Numbered from the stretch's first letter, positions 23,401-35,448 are shown. The stretch is 64,000 bases of DNA from Pegoplata infirma (GCA_963921195.1 OY992540.1:136202694-136266693), one strand, 5' to 3'. Notes: a model not told the origin generated them from the sequence alone. Numbers and translations are program-made.

Positions 23401-23841
23401 TTCTATGAAATATTTTCTATAGAAAAAGTCTCAGATGCTGAGATGCTTTTCGCAGATTCTGAGAATTTTTACAAAAAAAAATATGCTTAAAAATTGTATT
23501 AAATATCAACTTTTGTATATCGTCTTGTAAAATTATCTTATTTAATAAATATATTACAAAAAAACCTTTTTTTGTCTTTTTATTTTACGGTTGAAGGACA
23601 CCATTAATAAAATATTTTACTCGTGGTGCTATTTTATCGGTCACAACAACCATTTTGATCTTTTAATTTTTCGTTGCTTCAACAGATATATTCAGTTGCT
23701 CTTACTGAAATTCGATATATATACCAATTAACTAAATCGAAAATATTAGTAATTACAACTGATAAAAGTGATAGTTGGCTGGACTACAATAATTTGGTTG
23801 GTTCTAAATTTGGTTGACGCAACGAATCCGTTTTCTGTGTG
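20461..23841. mobile_element. TIR element with TA target duplication carrying minisatellite array 2
   Basis: The ends are CACACAGAGAAA (20461) and TTTTCTGTGTG (23831-23841), flanked by TA at 20459-60 and 23842-43. The outer flanks join to give GCTGCGTAGGTCATTAGGG, a good match to the surrounding tandem unit GCTTCCTAAGTCATTGGGG, so the insertion is exact. GTTGGNT-type words near both ends echo the small MITE at 20058. The interior is the minisatellite 21080-23470. Confidence 0.75.
21080..23470. repeat. Dyad minisatellite array 2 (unit about 33-35 bp)
   Basis: Units alternate TCTCAGAATCTGAGA and TTTTTCTATAGAAAAA, joined by ATG or similar. The core is the reverse complement of that in array 1. 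From about 22970 the core changes to CAGATTCTGAG, so this array too reverses orientation near its right end. Homogeneity is highest at 22080-22900. Confidence 0.9.
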
Positions 23842-23843
23842 TA

Positions 23844-25445
23844 GGTCATTAGGGCTTTAAAGTTAGTCAAAAAAAAAAAATAACTCTCCGTCTACATTCC
23901 AAAAATGTTAAATCGAACTACTTTAGAATAACCTTCATAATTAGGCCTACATGTTAGGGATATTCAGCTTCCGTATTCATTGGGGCGGAGCTTTAAAATA
24001 CTCTAAAATGTAAAAAAAAATATTTTTGCCAAGTCCCCTTTTTCTCGTAATTCACCGCCCACAGGCAAAAAAATCCGGCTTCGTAAGAATCTGTCCCTGG
24101 TGTTTTACTATATACATGCCAATTTAAAGTTTTTACCAGGGGGTATTTGTATCGCTCATGAGAAAAAACTTTAACAGGTGGGATTAAAAGAATGATGGTT
24201 GAAAGAGGAATTGAATAAAAAGGCATTTTTGATTTTTTTAAAATAAACACTTTTGTATTGTTTTAAACAAAAAAAAATTATGTGTTTCACACTTTTAAGA
24301 TGTTAATGATTCAATATATTTTATAAAAAATTATTAAAATTGCAAATAAAGTACAAATTTCATGATTTAAAAAAAACCCCAAAAAAACCATTTAATCCCA
24401 TCCAGACTTCATTTGAGAGGAAAAATTGAGAGATGAGAGACACGCAATCTCTTATCTTTTTTTCTCTATGCTTTTACGTCCATCAATGAGATTCAAAAGG
24501 CGCTGGATACACAAAAATAAGAGAAACCCAAAAAAAAAAATAAAATACATATTCAGAAAATAGATGGAAATAAATTTACCACGCCCTTTGCCTTTCTTAT
24601 TCTCCACCCATACACTGGATATCAAAAATCCAGGCTCGTGTTGATCTTCCACATGAAACCTTCTATATACATGCCAATTCTGTGTATTTTCCCGCATCCT
24701 TTGGGGGCTTCAAAAGAAGTTAAAATGTTAAAAATCCCAATTTTGTCACTCCCCATTTTCCTTTCAATTCTTCGCCCACAGTCCAAAAATTTAAAATTCG
24801 ACTACTTCAGGATATGCTTCATCGAAAGAACTATATGCTAGGAAATTTTCAGCTTCCTAAGTCATAAGAGTACTTTAAAATAAGCAAAAATGCCAATTTT
24901 CATCTTCATAGGTAATTGGGGTCTTCAAATTAAATATTAAAATACACAATTTTGCCACGCCCCATTTTTCTCTTAATTCTCCTTCCACAATCTAAAAAAT
25001 TTAAATCCGATTACTTCAGGATATACTTCATTGTTAGAACTAAATGCTAAGCAATTTTCCGCTTCGTAAGTCATTTGGGGGCTTCAAAAGAAGTAAAAAT
25101 GTTAAAAAAATCTAAATTTTGCCACTACACTTTTCCCTCAATTCTCCGCCCACATTGAGAAAATTTTAAATCCGACTACTTGGGGATATGCGGCATCGTT
25201 AGAACTATATTCTAGGAAATTTTTAGCTTCCTAAGTCATTTGGGGGCTTTAAATTTAGCAAAAACGTCAAAAAATTTAATTTTGCCACGCCCACTATCCC
25301 GCTTATTTCTCCGCCCACAGGCAAAAAATCGAAAATCCGGCTACGTTAGGATCTGCCCCAAGTGTTTAGCTATATGTCTTCCAATTTTCAGCTTTGTAGC
25401 TCATCAGTGGGCTTCAAAAAGCTCTGGATAGACAAAGAAAGAGGA
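23844..25445. repeat. Degenerate tandem repeat, right part
   Basis: Continuation of 19325-20457. Units centred near 24050, 24600, 24770, 24980, 25140 and 25310 share TTTGCCAC.CCC, CTTAATTCTCCGCCCACA, AATCCGACTACTTCAGGATAT, CTATATGCTAGGAAATTTTC and AGCTTCCTAAGTCATTTGGG. An AT-rich stretch at 24250-24470 interrupts the pattern. No open frame is conserved between units. Confidence 0.65.
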
Positions 25446-26736
25446 ACACACAAATAGGGAAATTATATGTATAGATAACCAAAAAAATAAGTTTACCTGG
25501 TAAACGCTAGTCTCTTCCGTTAGTCTTAAATAAAATCATATTAACTTAATTTTATCTCATAGAAAAAACATTCAATTTACCTTTTCATCTTTTTTCCCCT
25601 AAATTAATTTTCTATTTTTCTATTTATGTAAGTATTAATACGTTTGTAGTCTTAACAACTACAACTACTTTCATTTTCAATTTCATCGGTAATACATCAT
25701 TTTCCAATCAATAATTTTCTCGACCTGCTTTCAATTTTATCCTAACAATCATTCCATTTTATTCATTCATTTCATACTGATGACTGAATTGAATTGAACA
25801 CTGAACATTGTACAAGACATCACACAATTACAAATTACATTCAGAGTAGTTTTGATTGATGGCTTTTATATTAAAAGGCAACCACAAATGCTTTTTAGAT
25901 GCTCATGTCATGAACAATGCATTTTTTTTTTTGTTATCAAGTAAATATCACACAAAGTACTTAAAGTTAAACCAAGCAAAAGAGAATAGATTATAAATAA
26001 TTTTAATTTTAAATATGAAAAAACACCCTGTGGTCAACAGGGTGACTTTAAATAAAAAGATTCCAAAAGCTCTTGTCCTTAGATTGTAATCAATAGATGA
26101 GTGCACAACTCTGATTCAATGCAAATCCCCGCATAAAAGCTAGATAAGATCTGGTTTGATACGCTCTTATCTGGTCTCATCTGGACTTATCTGCTATTAA
26201 ATATAATTTCATCTAATCAGATCTGTCAGATCTCAAGTTTTGCCAGAAATTTTAATCTGTTATTGACCAGACTGGAGACAAAATTTGAGATCTGTAGGAT
26301 CTGATCCGACTACAAAATTTACAAATTCAGAAAATTTCTAAAGTGCACCTTCCATAATTTTAAAGTTATAAACAATGGAAAATTTGTAATGGATCGATTT
26401 CGACTCAAGAATAGCAATAAGGTTTAAGAAGTGCAGTTTAACTTTGACATTTTCAATTATTAGTATCCTGTTTTTGCTGGGATGCAAGTTGTTAAAGTAT
26501 TCAAGAAATAAAAGTTTCTCTTTCCTGTTGTTTTCCTTCACAACATGCAACAAAATGGCAAACAATATAAAAAATTTAAAATTTCCTAACTTATTGTTAG
26601 TAATAATGGATAGAATAACTATTATGACCAAACAATAGAAAAACCATCAAAATGTACAAAAATGATTTAAAAAAAAACTAATGGAACTTGCAAACTACTA
26701 AAAGGTAGAAACTTAATACATATCTCAACAAAAACA
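25446..26736. other. No gene or recognised element
   Basis: AT-rich, apparently single-copy within the window. It has local ATCTGATC/AGATCAGAT words at 26140-26310 and a small hairpin CACCCTGTGGTCAACAGGGTG at 26024-26044. Overlapping opposite-strand open frames at 26338-26638 have no recognisable domain. Confidence 0.35.
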
Positions 26737-27374
26737 AGAACATACAAATTTTTATCGACCAAGGACCCATTGAGTTTTTAAATTATTGATCCATAACGGT
26801 TTCAAGACATTCAAGCGATATCAATCGCAAAATCGAATATAAGACGTACTGGCGATGTTCGTCTGCAAGTCCGTCTGTGGAAAGCACACTGCAGTCCAAA
26901 CCAAAAGGGCAAGACTTCCGAGATTTGGTACGAATATGAGTTGTGTTCATGAGCTAGTAAAGCTTTTAACAGCTAAAAAAAATTATTAAATTGTATCACT
27001 TAAGTTCAAACAACTTTTTTTTACACTTGTTTGTTGTACATTCATAAAACAAATGGAACATTTTTATGGCAGAGAAGTTTAAAAAAATAATTTTGGTAAA
27101 AAATATTAAGAAAAAAAATTTGCATTTGTTAAGCAAAAACATAAAAAATCATGTTAAAAAATTGTATTTTTCAGAGGTTGGTTTAGTTCTTTAAGGTGGA
27201 ACTTTTTCCCCCTTGTTCGATTTTGCTAATTTACGAACTTAACCTGCCCCATATTCGTGCAAAATTTCGGAAGTCTAGCTCTTTTATTTTAGACTGCATC
27301 GTGTTAACTACATACGGACAGACGGACGGATGGACGGATATCGCTAGAATGTCTTAGAATCGATTACTGATCAT
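26737..27374. mobile_element. DINE-like subfamily C element, left part, interrupted
   Basis: The recognisable part is 27170-27374: GTTGGTTTAGTTCTTTAAGG, CTAGCTCTTTTATTTTAGAC, then a GGACAGACGGACGG run and GAATCGATTACTGATCAT. An older piece with GTCTGCAAGTCCGTCTGTGG lies at 26857-26880. The element is broken by a hAT-like insertion at 27375; its continuation (ATATGGGGTCCTAGACCGAT..CCCCCATACTGTAGTTGG) is at 29995-30067. Confidence 0.6.
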
Positions 27375-29986
27375 TAGAGATGAGATTTTCATGCACTAAA
27401 AAATCGAAAATATGCGCTTAAAATATGCGCTAAAAAATTCAAAATATGCACTAAAAAACCTTAAAAAAATGCACTAAAAAGTAAAAAGTGTGCAATAAAA
27501 ATCTTGTTTTCATAGGAAAAACTTCTTAAACATCAAAAAATAATACCGGGTTTAAATAGTAACATTTGAAACTTTAAATAAGAAAGATGTCTGTTAGAAA
27601 TTAAGACAATCTAAAAAAAATTTAAAAGAAAAAATAATTTTTCTTACTTTGAAAATTATTTTTTAAAATTTATAACAGTTTTTATAACAAAAATATTTCA
27701 ATTTGTGTTTTTGATAATTTATGCCAAAATATGCAAAAATATGCACTTAAAAGTTGGAAATATACACAAAATATGCATTTTAAACCTAAATATGCAAAAA
27801 TATGCATTTTCACCAAAATATGCAAAAATATGCAAAAACAAATCGATGACATTTTAACGAAAATTTCTTCAAAATGGCGATATCTCGAAAACTTTGCGAG
27901 ATAGAGCGAAACGGATGAAATTTTCAAAAGAAAGACTACAAAGAAAAATTTGGAATAGCCTAGCTCTGCTTAACTGTCGTGGTCTCAAGACCCTAATTTT
28001 AGATATAAAATTTGAAATTCCCGAGATTTTATATATGCACATATCTCGGTAAATACTGCCAACACGAGAAAAGGTCCAACGGCATTTTTGTATCTCATGA
28101 CTCGTAGAACACTTTCGCAAAATACCCGAAAGCCCTCCGATTAATAGTTTTTGAGTTATCCAGTTTTTAAGATTATCAAGACCCTATCAGACCCCTTATT
28201 ATCGTATCTCAAAAACTAAGCAAGTTAGAGCGAAACGGACACAAATTTTGGGTCAAAATCTATGGGGAACCTTAAAGTACCGGGGTCTTTAGTTAACAAG
28301 GCGCTGGACCCATGGGGTTCGAAACCATGGGTCCAGGGTCGAGACCCAATCCAGTTTTAAGATGTGAATGAACTAAAGTGTAATATATTTTTTTCCATTT
28401 TCTAGTTAAAATTGGCTTAAAATTAATTAACTTTGTTTTCCTTATTTTTGGGAAAATTATGAACTAAAACCAAGAAAAAAAATCTGTGGAGCCAAATTAT
28501 TCCCTCTTTTTCTTAAAATTAAGTTAATTTTCCCAGATTTGAGTTTACTTTTTTTTTGAGTGTATTTAAAACTTTTTTACTTTTAGGTTACATATTGTTT
28601 CTAGGAACGGTTTTTATAAAAAAAATACCTCGGAATCTAAGGATTTAAAGACATTTTCGATATAGAAAATTTCAAAGGTTTTGAAAAATTTTTTGTATAA
28701 AATATTTTCAGAATATTTTCTATAGCAAAGTTCTCAGACTCTGATACATTTGTTTATAAAAAAAATCTTCGATTCTAAGGCATATTTTACAATAGGATAA
28801 TTGTCAAATTCTAAGACATTTTTTTTTTATAAAAATGTTCTCAGATTCTGAGATGTTTCAAATTTTTAAGTTTAGAAATAGAGTCTGAGGCATTCTTTCT
28901 CTAGAAAAATTCACAAATTCTGAGGCATTTTTTATGTTGTTGGTATATTTGTCTGTATATTTGGCTGTACTTTCTAGAATTTTTTTGGACAGGGGGGGGG
29001 GGGGGTAGTCCTAGAAAATAGTATTTTACATTGTGATTAAATAAAAATTTTGAGTTGGGCCCCCCCCCTTTTCAAATTCCTGGATACGTCGCTGGAAACC
29101 GGTATGGGAAATACCAGAAATGTCTATAATTTTTAGAAATTCAATTTTTCTTCTGCATTTTTTCAACTTGAACCCTTGAAACGTAGGATCATTTTTTTCA
29201 TCAAAAATATTTTTATCATCAACATTTATTTTCTCCAATTTTTTGTTTCTCCAAATTTTATTTTTTTTTTCATTAAAATATGTTTTTCATCAAACACTTT
29301 TAAACCTTCCAACTACAGTATGGGGGTATGTATACTCACTTTGCCAAAATATCGGTCTAGGACCCCATATGTTTATGATCAGTAGGGATGAGATTTCCAT
29401 GCAAATGCATGTTTTTTGTCGATAGTCTAAAAACGATATCGACCAATTATCATTCCGAATCAAGAAATTTTCGTTAAAATGGCATCGATTTGTTTTTGCA
29501 TATTTTTGCATATTTTGGTGAAAATGCATATTTTTGCATATTTAGGTTTAAAATGCATATTTTGTGCATATTTCCAACTTTTAAGTGCATATTTTTGCAT
29601 ATTTTGGCATAAATTATCAAAAACACAAATTGAAATATTTTTGTTACAAAAACTGTTATAAATTTTAAAAAATAATTTTCAAAGTAAGAAAAATTATTTT
29701 TTAAAATTTATAACAGTTTTTGTAACAAAAATATTTCAATTTGTGTTTTTGATAATTTATGCCAAAATATGCAAAAATATGCACTTAAAAGTTGGAAATA
29801 TGCACAAAATATGCATTTTAAACCTAAATATGCAAAAATATGCATTTTCACCAAAATATGCAAAAATATGCAAAAACAAATCGATGCCATTTTAACGAAA
29901 ATTTCTTGATTCGGAATGATAATTGGTCGATATCGTTTTTAGACTATCGACAAAAAACATGCATTTGCATGGAAATCTCATCCCTA
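27375..29986. mobile_element. hAT-like element split by a large inverted duplication
   Basis: It starts TAGAGATGAGATTTTCATGC (27375) and ends with the complement of TAGGGATGAGATTTCCATGC (29986). The octamer CTGATCAT flanks it on both sides (27367-27374 and 29987-29994), showing one original insertion of about 570 bp into the DINE-like host. The interior has ATATGCAAAAATATGCA blocks. Everything between 27868 and about 29690 is the left arm of the palindrome and was added later. Confidence 0.85.
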
Positions 29987-31499
29987 CTGATCATAAACAT
30001 ATGGGGTCCTAGACCGATATTTTGGCAAAGTGAGTATACATACCCCCATACTGTAGTTGGAAGGTTTAAAAGTGTTTGATGAAAAACATATTTTAATGAA
30101 AAAAAAAATAAAATTTGGAGAAACAAAAAATTGGAGAAAATAAATGTTGATGATAAAAATATTTTTGATGAAAAAAATGATCCTACGTTTCAAGGGTTCA
30201 AGTTGAAAAAATGCAGAAGAAAAATTGAATTTCTAAAAATTATAGACATTTCTGGTATTTCCCATACCGGTTTCCAGCGACGTATCCAGGAATTTGAAAA
30301 GGGGGGGGGCCCAACTCAAAATTTTTATTTAATCACAATGTAAAATACTATTTTCTAGGACTACCCCCCCCCCCCTGTCCAAAAAAATTCTAGAAAGTAC
30401 AGCCAAATATACAGACAAATATACCAACAACATAAAAAATGCCTCAGAATTTGTGAATTTTTCTAGAGAAAGAATGCCTCAGACTCTATTTCTAAACTTA
30501 AAAATTTGAAACATCTCAGAATCTGAGAACATTTTTATAAAAAAAAAATGTCTTAGAATTTGACAATTATCCTATTGTAAAATATGCCTTAGAATCGAAG
30601 ATTTTTTTTATAAACAAATGTATCAGAGTCTGAGAACTTTGCTATAGAAAATATTCTGAAAATATTTTATACAAAAAATTTTTCAAAACCTTTGAAATTT
30701 TCTATATCGAAAATGTCTTTAAATCCTTAGATTCCGAGGTATTTTTTTTATAAAAACCGTTCCTAGAAACAATATGTAACCTAAAAGTAAAAAAGTTTTA
30801 AATACACTCAAAAAAAAAGTAAACTCAAATCTGGGAAAATTAACTTAATTTTAAGAAAAAGAGGGAATAATTTGGCTCCACAGATTTTTTTTCTTGGTTT
30901 TAGTTCATAATTTTCCCAAAAATAAGGAAAACAAAGTTAATTAATTTTAAGCCAATTTTAACTAGAAAATGGAAAAAAATATATTACACTTTAGTTCATT
31001 CACATCTTAAAACTGGATTGGGTCTCGACCCTGGACCCATGGTTTCGAACCCCATGGGTCCAGCGCCTTGTTAACTAAAGACCCCGGTACTTTAAGGTTC
31101 CCCATAGATTTTGACCCAAAATTTGTGTCCGTTTCGCTCTAACTTGCTTAGTTTTTGAGATACGATAATAAGGGGTCTGATAGGGTCTTGATAATCTTAA
31201 AAACTGGATAACTCAAAAACTATTAATCGGAGGGCTTTCGGGTATTTTGCGAAAGTGTTCTACGAGTCATGAGATACAAAAATGCCGTTGGACCTTTTCT
31301 CGTGTTGGCAGTATTTACCGAGATATGTGCATATATAAAATCTCGGGAATTTCAAATTTTATATCTAAAATTAGGGTCTTGAGACCACGACAGTTGAGCA
31401 GAGCTAGGCTATTCCAAATTTTTCTTTGTAGTCTTTCTTTTGAAAATTTCATCCGTTTCGCTCTATCTCGCAAAGTTTTCGAGATATCGCCATTTTGAA
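27868..31499. repeat. Nearly perfect 3.6-kb palindrome
   Basis: 27868-29680 is the reverse complement of 29688-31499, with only scattered single-base and homopolymer differences (for example TTAACTG on the left against CAGTTGAG on the right). The spacer is 7 nt, AAAGTAA (29681-29687). All open frames in one arm recur inverted in the other, so none is evidence of a gene. The arms carry the inner part of the hAT-like element, part of the DINE-like host, the end of the 30275 element, minisatellite remnants and most of the element at 30805. Confidence 0.95.
29995..30067. mobile_element. DINE-like subfamily C element, right end
   Basis: ATATGGGGTCCTAGACCGAT, GGCAAAGTGAGTATAC and ACCCCCATACTGTAGTTGG match the right end of the complete copy 59598-60157. 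It completes the copy interrupted at 27374. An inverted duplicate lies at about 29300-29374 in the other palindrome arm. Confidence 0.65.
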
Positions 31500-32933
31500 T
31501 TTTTAACTAAATTCTAAGAAGTTATTTACTAAATTCTCAGAAGTTATTAACTAAATTCTAAGAAGGACACTTCCTCAATCCAAAGAAGAGAAATACGATG
31601 ATGTTTTTTTAGTAAATTTTAACTAAACTTAAACTAAATTGTTTTTTTAAGAAATATGTCTTAAAAATAAAGATACGTTTCTTAGATTTATGGAAAATTT
31701 CTTTGGCAGTAAGAATTTTTTTCCTAATATTTAAAAATTCCATTTAAAGAAAACTATGAGTTACTAATAAGTAAATAAACTAAACTTTTTTCCTCATAGT
31801 TAAGAAAATTTCTCATTTTTTAGTTAAATTTTACTAAATTTTAGGAAAATTCATGATAAATTTTCAAAGACATTTTTTCCTTAATTTTAGTTATGCCTTT
31901 TTTTTTCAGTGTATGTATTTGTTAAAACAAATACAGAAGAATTAGCCCTCCTGATTCAAAATTATCTTACCAAATATTTTAATCGTTTAAAATTTTTCTG
32001 ATATTGGGGTTTGAAAATTCGAAACCGCTAATTTAGGCGTGGTGTTACTGTGTTACGTATTCGTAGTTAGCGCGTTCCATTTCCGAGAAATTCACTATCA
32101 CGTAAGAGCCATTATAAAGGACCTGATTCCAAACCTGCCATTTAAATTTTTGTAGAACATTTCGTTATCGAGATATTTGGACTTCAAAATTAATTAATTC
32201 TTAAGCGCATTTTATGGCTCTACTGTTACATATTATTGCCTTGGACTTATGGACTGAATTTTTATAAAATGGAAATCTAGATTCCAAATACGTCATTAAT
32301 TTTTTTATGTTGCTTTTGTGAATTCGTTTATGAAAATTTATCTTTATTTATTTACATAAAAAATAATCGAAGTTTTTTTATTTTTTGTCAGTTTAAATAT
32401 TGTTCTTAGTCATTATTAAATTTTCAAAACCGCGGTTTTTCAATTCAAACCCGATTTTTGAAAAAAGTGCTAGATTGAAAATTAAAAATTAATATGAAAA
32501 TTTTTATTTAGAAAAAGTTTTTCAGCATCTTAGAATTTTGTATATAAATAATATCTCAGAATCTGAGACTTTTAATGTAGAAAAAGTGACTTAGATCCTT
32601 AGGAGTTTGATTTTTTTTTTATAGAAAAATGTTTTTATGATCCTGATGAAATAATTTTCATTAAATAAAACCAATATAATGTGTTTTCGATACATATTTT
32701 ACAGATATTTCGATATAAATGACTTTTTAAAAACGAAAATTTACTCAAAATCAAGAGTTTTTATAAAAAAATATGTAAAACTTTTCATCAAAAACCAAAA
32801 TATTTACAATACTAACAAAAAACTTATGTTTGTTACTTGTATCACGTGTTGAAGTGTTTACATTTATTAAAATTTTCCAATCCAAAAGGGGTGGGCCCGG
32901 GCCCCCTGCCCCCCCCCCCTGAATACGTCCATG
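30275..32933. mobile_element. hAT-like element with 8-bp target duplication, carrying minisatellite remnants
   Basis: It starts CAGCGACGTATCCAGGAATT with a following G run and ends CCCCTGAATACGTCCATG, the inverted equivalent. The octamer CCGGTTTC is duplicated at 30267-30274 and 32934-32941. Diverged copies of the dyad minisatellite occupy 30430-30770 and 32510-32640. A second TIR element is inserted at 30805-31911. The left 1.2 kb also exists inverted in the other palindrome arm. No transposase is visible. Confidence 0.85.
30805..31911. mobile_element. TIR element with TA target duplication
   Basis: The ends are CACTCAAAAAAAAAGTAAAC (30805) and, inverted, TTTTTTTTTCAGTG (31911), flanked by TA at 30803-04 and 31912-13. 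It includes a perfect hairpin CTGGACCCATGG-8 nt-CCATGGGTCCAG near 31030-31062. A partial copy lies at 8552-9095. The peptide-length frame 31247-31498 recurs only through the palindrome. Confidence 0.7.
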
Positions 32934-33077
32934 CCGGTTTCGAACACCCCAGTTAGTGTTATCATCAGTAGGATTTTAAATGTCGGTTTGTCATGTTAAT
33001 GGAAATTGTTTCTTATATACATATGTGAATATTTATAGTTTCTACAGAATAAATTTTGACAGTTTCCAACACTACAA

Positions 33078-33317
33078 TTAAAGGGCTTATTGTAAATACT
33101 CGATAAGCAACATTTTATTTTATGGTGGTTTTTGCCTTAAAACTTTTGAAATAATGTAGAAAATAAAACTTTTGCAGAACTTTATTCTCAACATACTTGT
33201 ACGAAGGGTTTAAGCAACACTTCTGACAAAAATCTGTCAATGGAACATCAGTAGAAGGCAAAAAACACCAAAAAATAAAATGTTGCTTATCAAGTTTCTG
33301 CAGTAAGCCCTTCAATT
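33078..33317. repeat. Small inverted repeat (MITE-like)
   Basis: AATTAAAGGGCTTATTGTAA and GATAAGCAACATTTTATTTT on the left pair with AAAATAAAATGTTGCTTATC and CAGTAAGCCCTTCAATT on the right, arms about 50-60 bp. No target duplication was determined. Confidence 0.65.
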
Positions 33318-35225
33318 TTATTTCTATCAACCTCAACCACACCTCATACATTCTTTCAATTTTTTGTCTCTTATATTATTTCGCAAGGGTAACAAACTAG
33401 ATGTGAAATTGCACCAACTCCTCCCACCGACACCCTCAAACGCCACAGCCATTTTTATACCCTCCACTCTAGTGATAGAGGGTATATATAAGTTTGTCAT
33501 TCCGTTTGTAACACATCGAAATATTGGTCTAGGACCCCATAAAGTATATATATTCATGATCCTTGATCGATTTTAAGTCGATCTAGCGATGTCCGTCCGT
33601 CCGTCCGTCCGTCCGTCTGTCTGTCTGTCCGTTGAAAACACGCTAACTTTTGAAAGACTTTACGGAGGCTCCTGAAGTTTGACATATATGTTGACCATTT
33701 ACCGGGTCAGGTTGGTATTGCAATCCAGCGAAATCGGTCCAGTGGTTCAAAAGTTATGAGCAAAAGAGTAAATTTCGGCATGGGTATTTTGCGAATTTAC
33801 GAGATTAAAACCACTCTAACTTTCGAAAGACAATTCTGAGGGTGCTGAAGCTTAGCATATATATTTGTCGTTCCGTAGTTCTGTTTGGTTTTAAATTTCA
33901 GCAAAATCGGTCCAGTGGTTCAAAAGTTATAAGCAAAGCCCTGAATTTCTGATTGGTTTCACCTTAAACTGTTGAAAACTCGTTAAACAAGTTTTAACAG
34001 CATGGTGAAATACCAGTTTTTTTAAAACTTGTTGTTGTTTGTTTTCCTGCCGTGGCGTGCAGTTTAGTTGTTAGACAAGCAAATATTTGTTATTGTTTTT
34101 GTAACTGTATGTAACGGTGTATAGTAAGTATTTTTGGAAAAATCAAATAAAGTGGGATTCATATGATTGAATGTTAGTTTGTTTTTGGTATTAAAAGAAG
34201 AGGATGGTAAAATAAAACAAGTAGAAAAATTAAATTCGACTTGGTCGAATCTATGAATACCCTCCACAATGTTATCTGATAGTAATTTTCTAAAAAAAAT
34301 TTCAAAAAATTGCATTACAAATTTTTTATTAGAAATATGTATATTATTTTGAGTCAAACTTTCTTTTAATCAATCAATTTTTTTTGAGTGTAAAATTTTT
34401 TTGACTGTCAACATTTTTTTGAGTCTGCCATTTCATTCAAAAAAAAAAAAATAATAATGTGTACATTTTTTTTTTTTGAGTGTAACATTTTTTTTGAGTG
34501 TAAATATTTTTTTAGTGTACAATTTCTTTGAGTAACAAATTACTTTGTTAAATATTTTTGTTGTTTTATACCTATATGTAATACAAAAAAAAAAAACTAT
34601 TTCACATATTTCCCACTTTTTATATTACCATCCTCTTCTTTAAAAACCAAAAACAAATTAACATTCAATCATACACATACTTTATTTGATTTTTTCCCGT
34701 TACATACAGTTACACTAACAATAACAAAACCATAACAAATATTCACTTGTCTAACAACTAAACTGCACCCCACGACATGAAAACAAACAACAACAAGTTT
34801 TAAAAAACTGGTATTTCACCATGCTTTTAAAACTTGTTTAACGAGTTTTCAACAGTTTAAGGTGAAACAAATCTGAAGTTCAGTGCTTTGCTTATAACTT
34901 TTGAACCACCGAACCGATTTTGCTGAAATTCAAAACCAAACAGCATTGGGGAACGACAAATATATATGCTAAGCTTCAGCCCCCTCAGAATTGTCTTTCG
35001 AAAGGTATAGTGGTTTTAATCTTGTAAATTCGAAAAATACCCTTGCCGAAATTTACTCTTTTGCTCATAACTTTTGAACCACTGGACCGATTTTGCTGGA
35101 TTGCAATACCAACCTGACCCGGTAAATGGAGAACATATATATCAAACTTCAGGAGCCTCCGTAAAGTCTTTCAAAAGTTAGCGTGTTTTCAACGGACAGA
35201 CAGACAGACAGACGGACGGACGGAC

Positions 35226-35448
35226 TGTAGTGTGTTTGATAAGTCGAAGTTACTATACCTTCAGTAAAGTAACTTTATGGTTATTGGATACCATAATGTC
35301 CACACACGCCAAACTTAACTGTGGGAATATGCTTGCATTGCATATTCCATATGTAAATATTTAGACTTACCTTTAAGAATAAATTTTAAATAAAGATTAT
35401 TATTAAATGAACAGTCAAAGCAAAGAGTCTTTTTATTTAATCACAATA
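35226..35448 (+). repeat. 5' LTR
   Basis: It starts TGTAGTGTGTTTGATAAGTC and ends TTTAATCACAATA. By direct reading it is identical to the 3' LTR. An AATAAA signal occurs within AAGAATAAATTTTAAATAAAG at about 35378-35398. I did not identify a convincing TATA box. Confidence 0.95.

Noticed and set aside
29026..30343. Paired open frames of 60-83 residues around 29.0-30.4 kb
   Set aside because: All are mirrored by the palindrome and translate DINE-like or hAT-like noncoding sequence.
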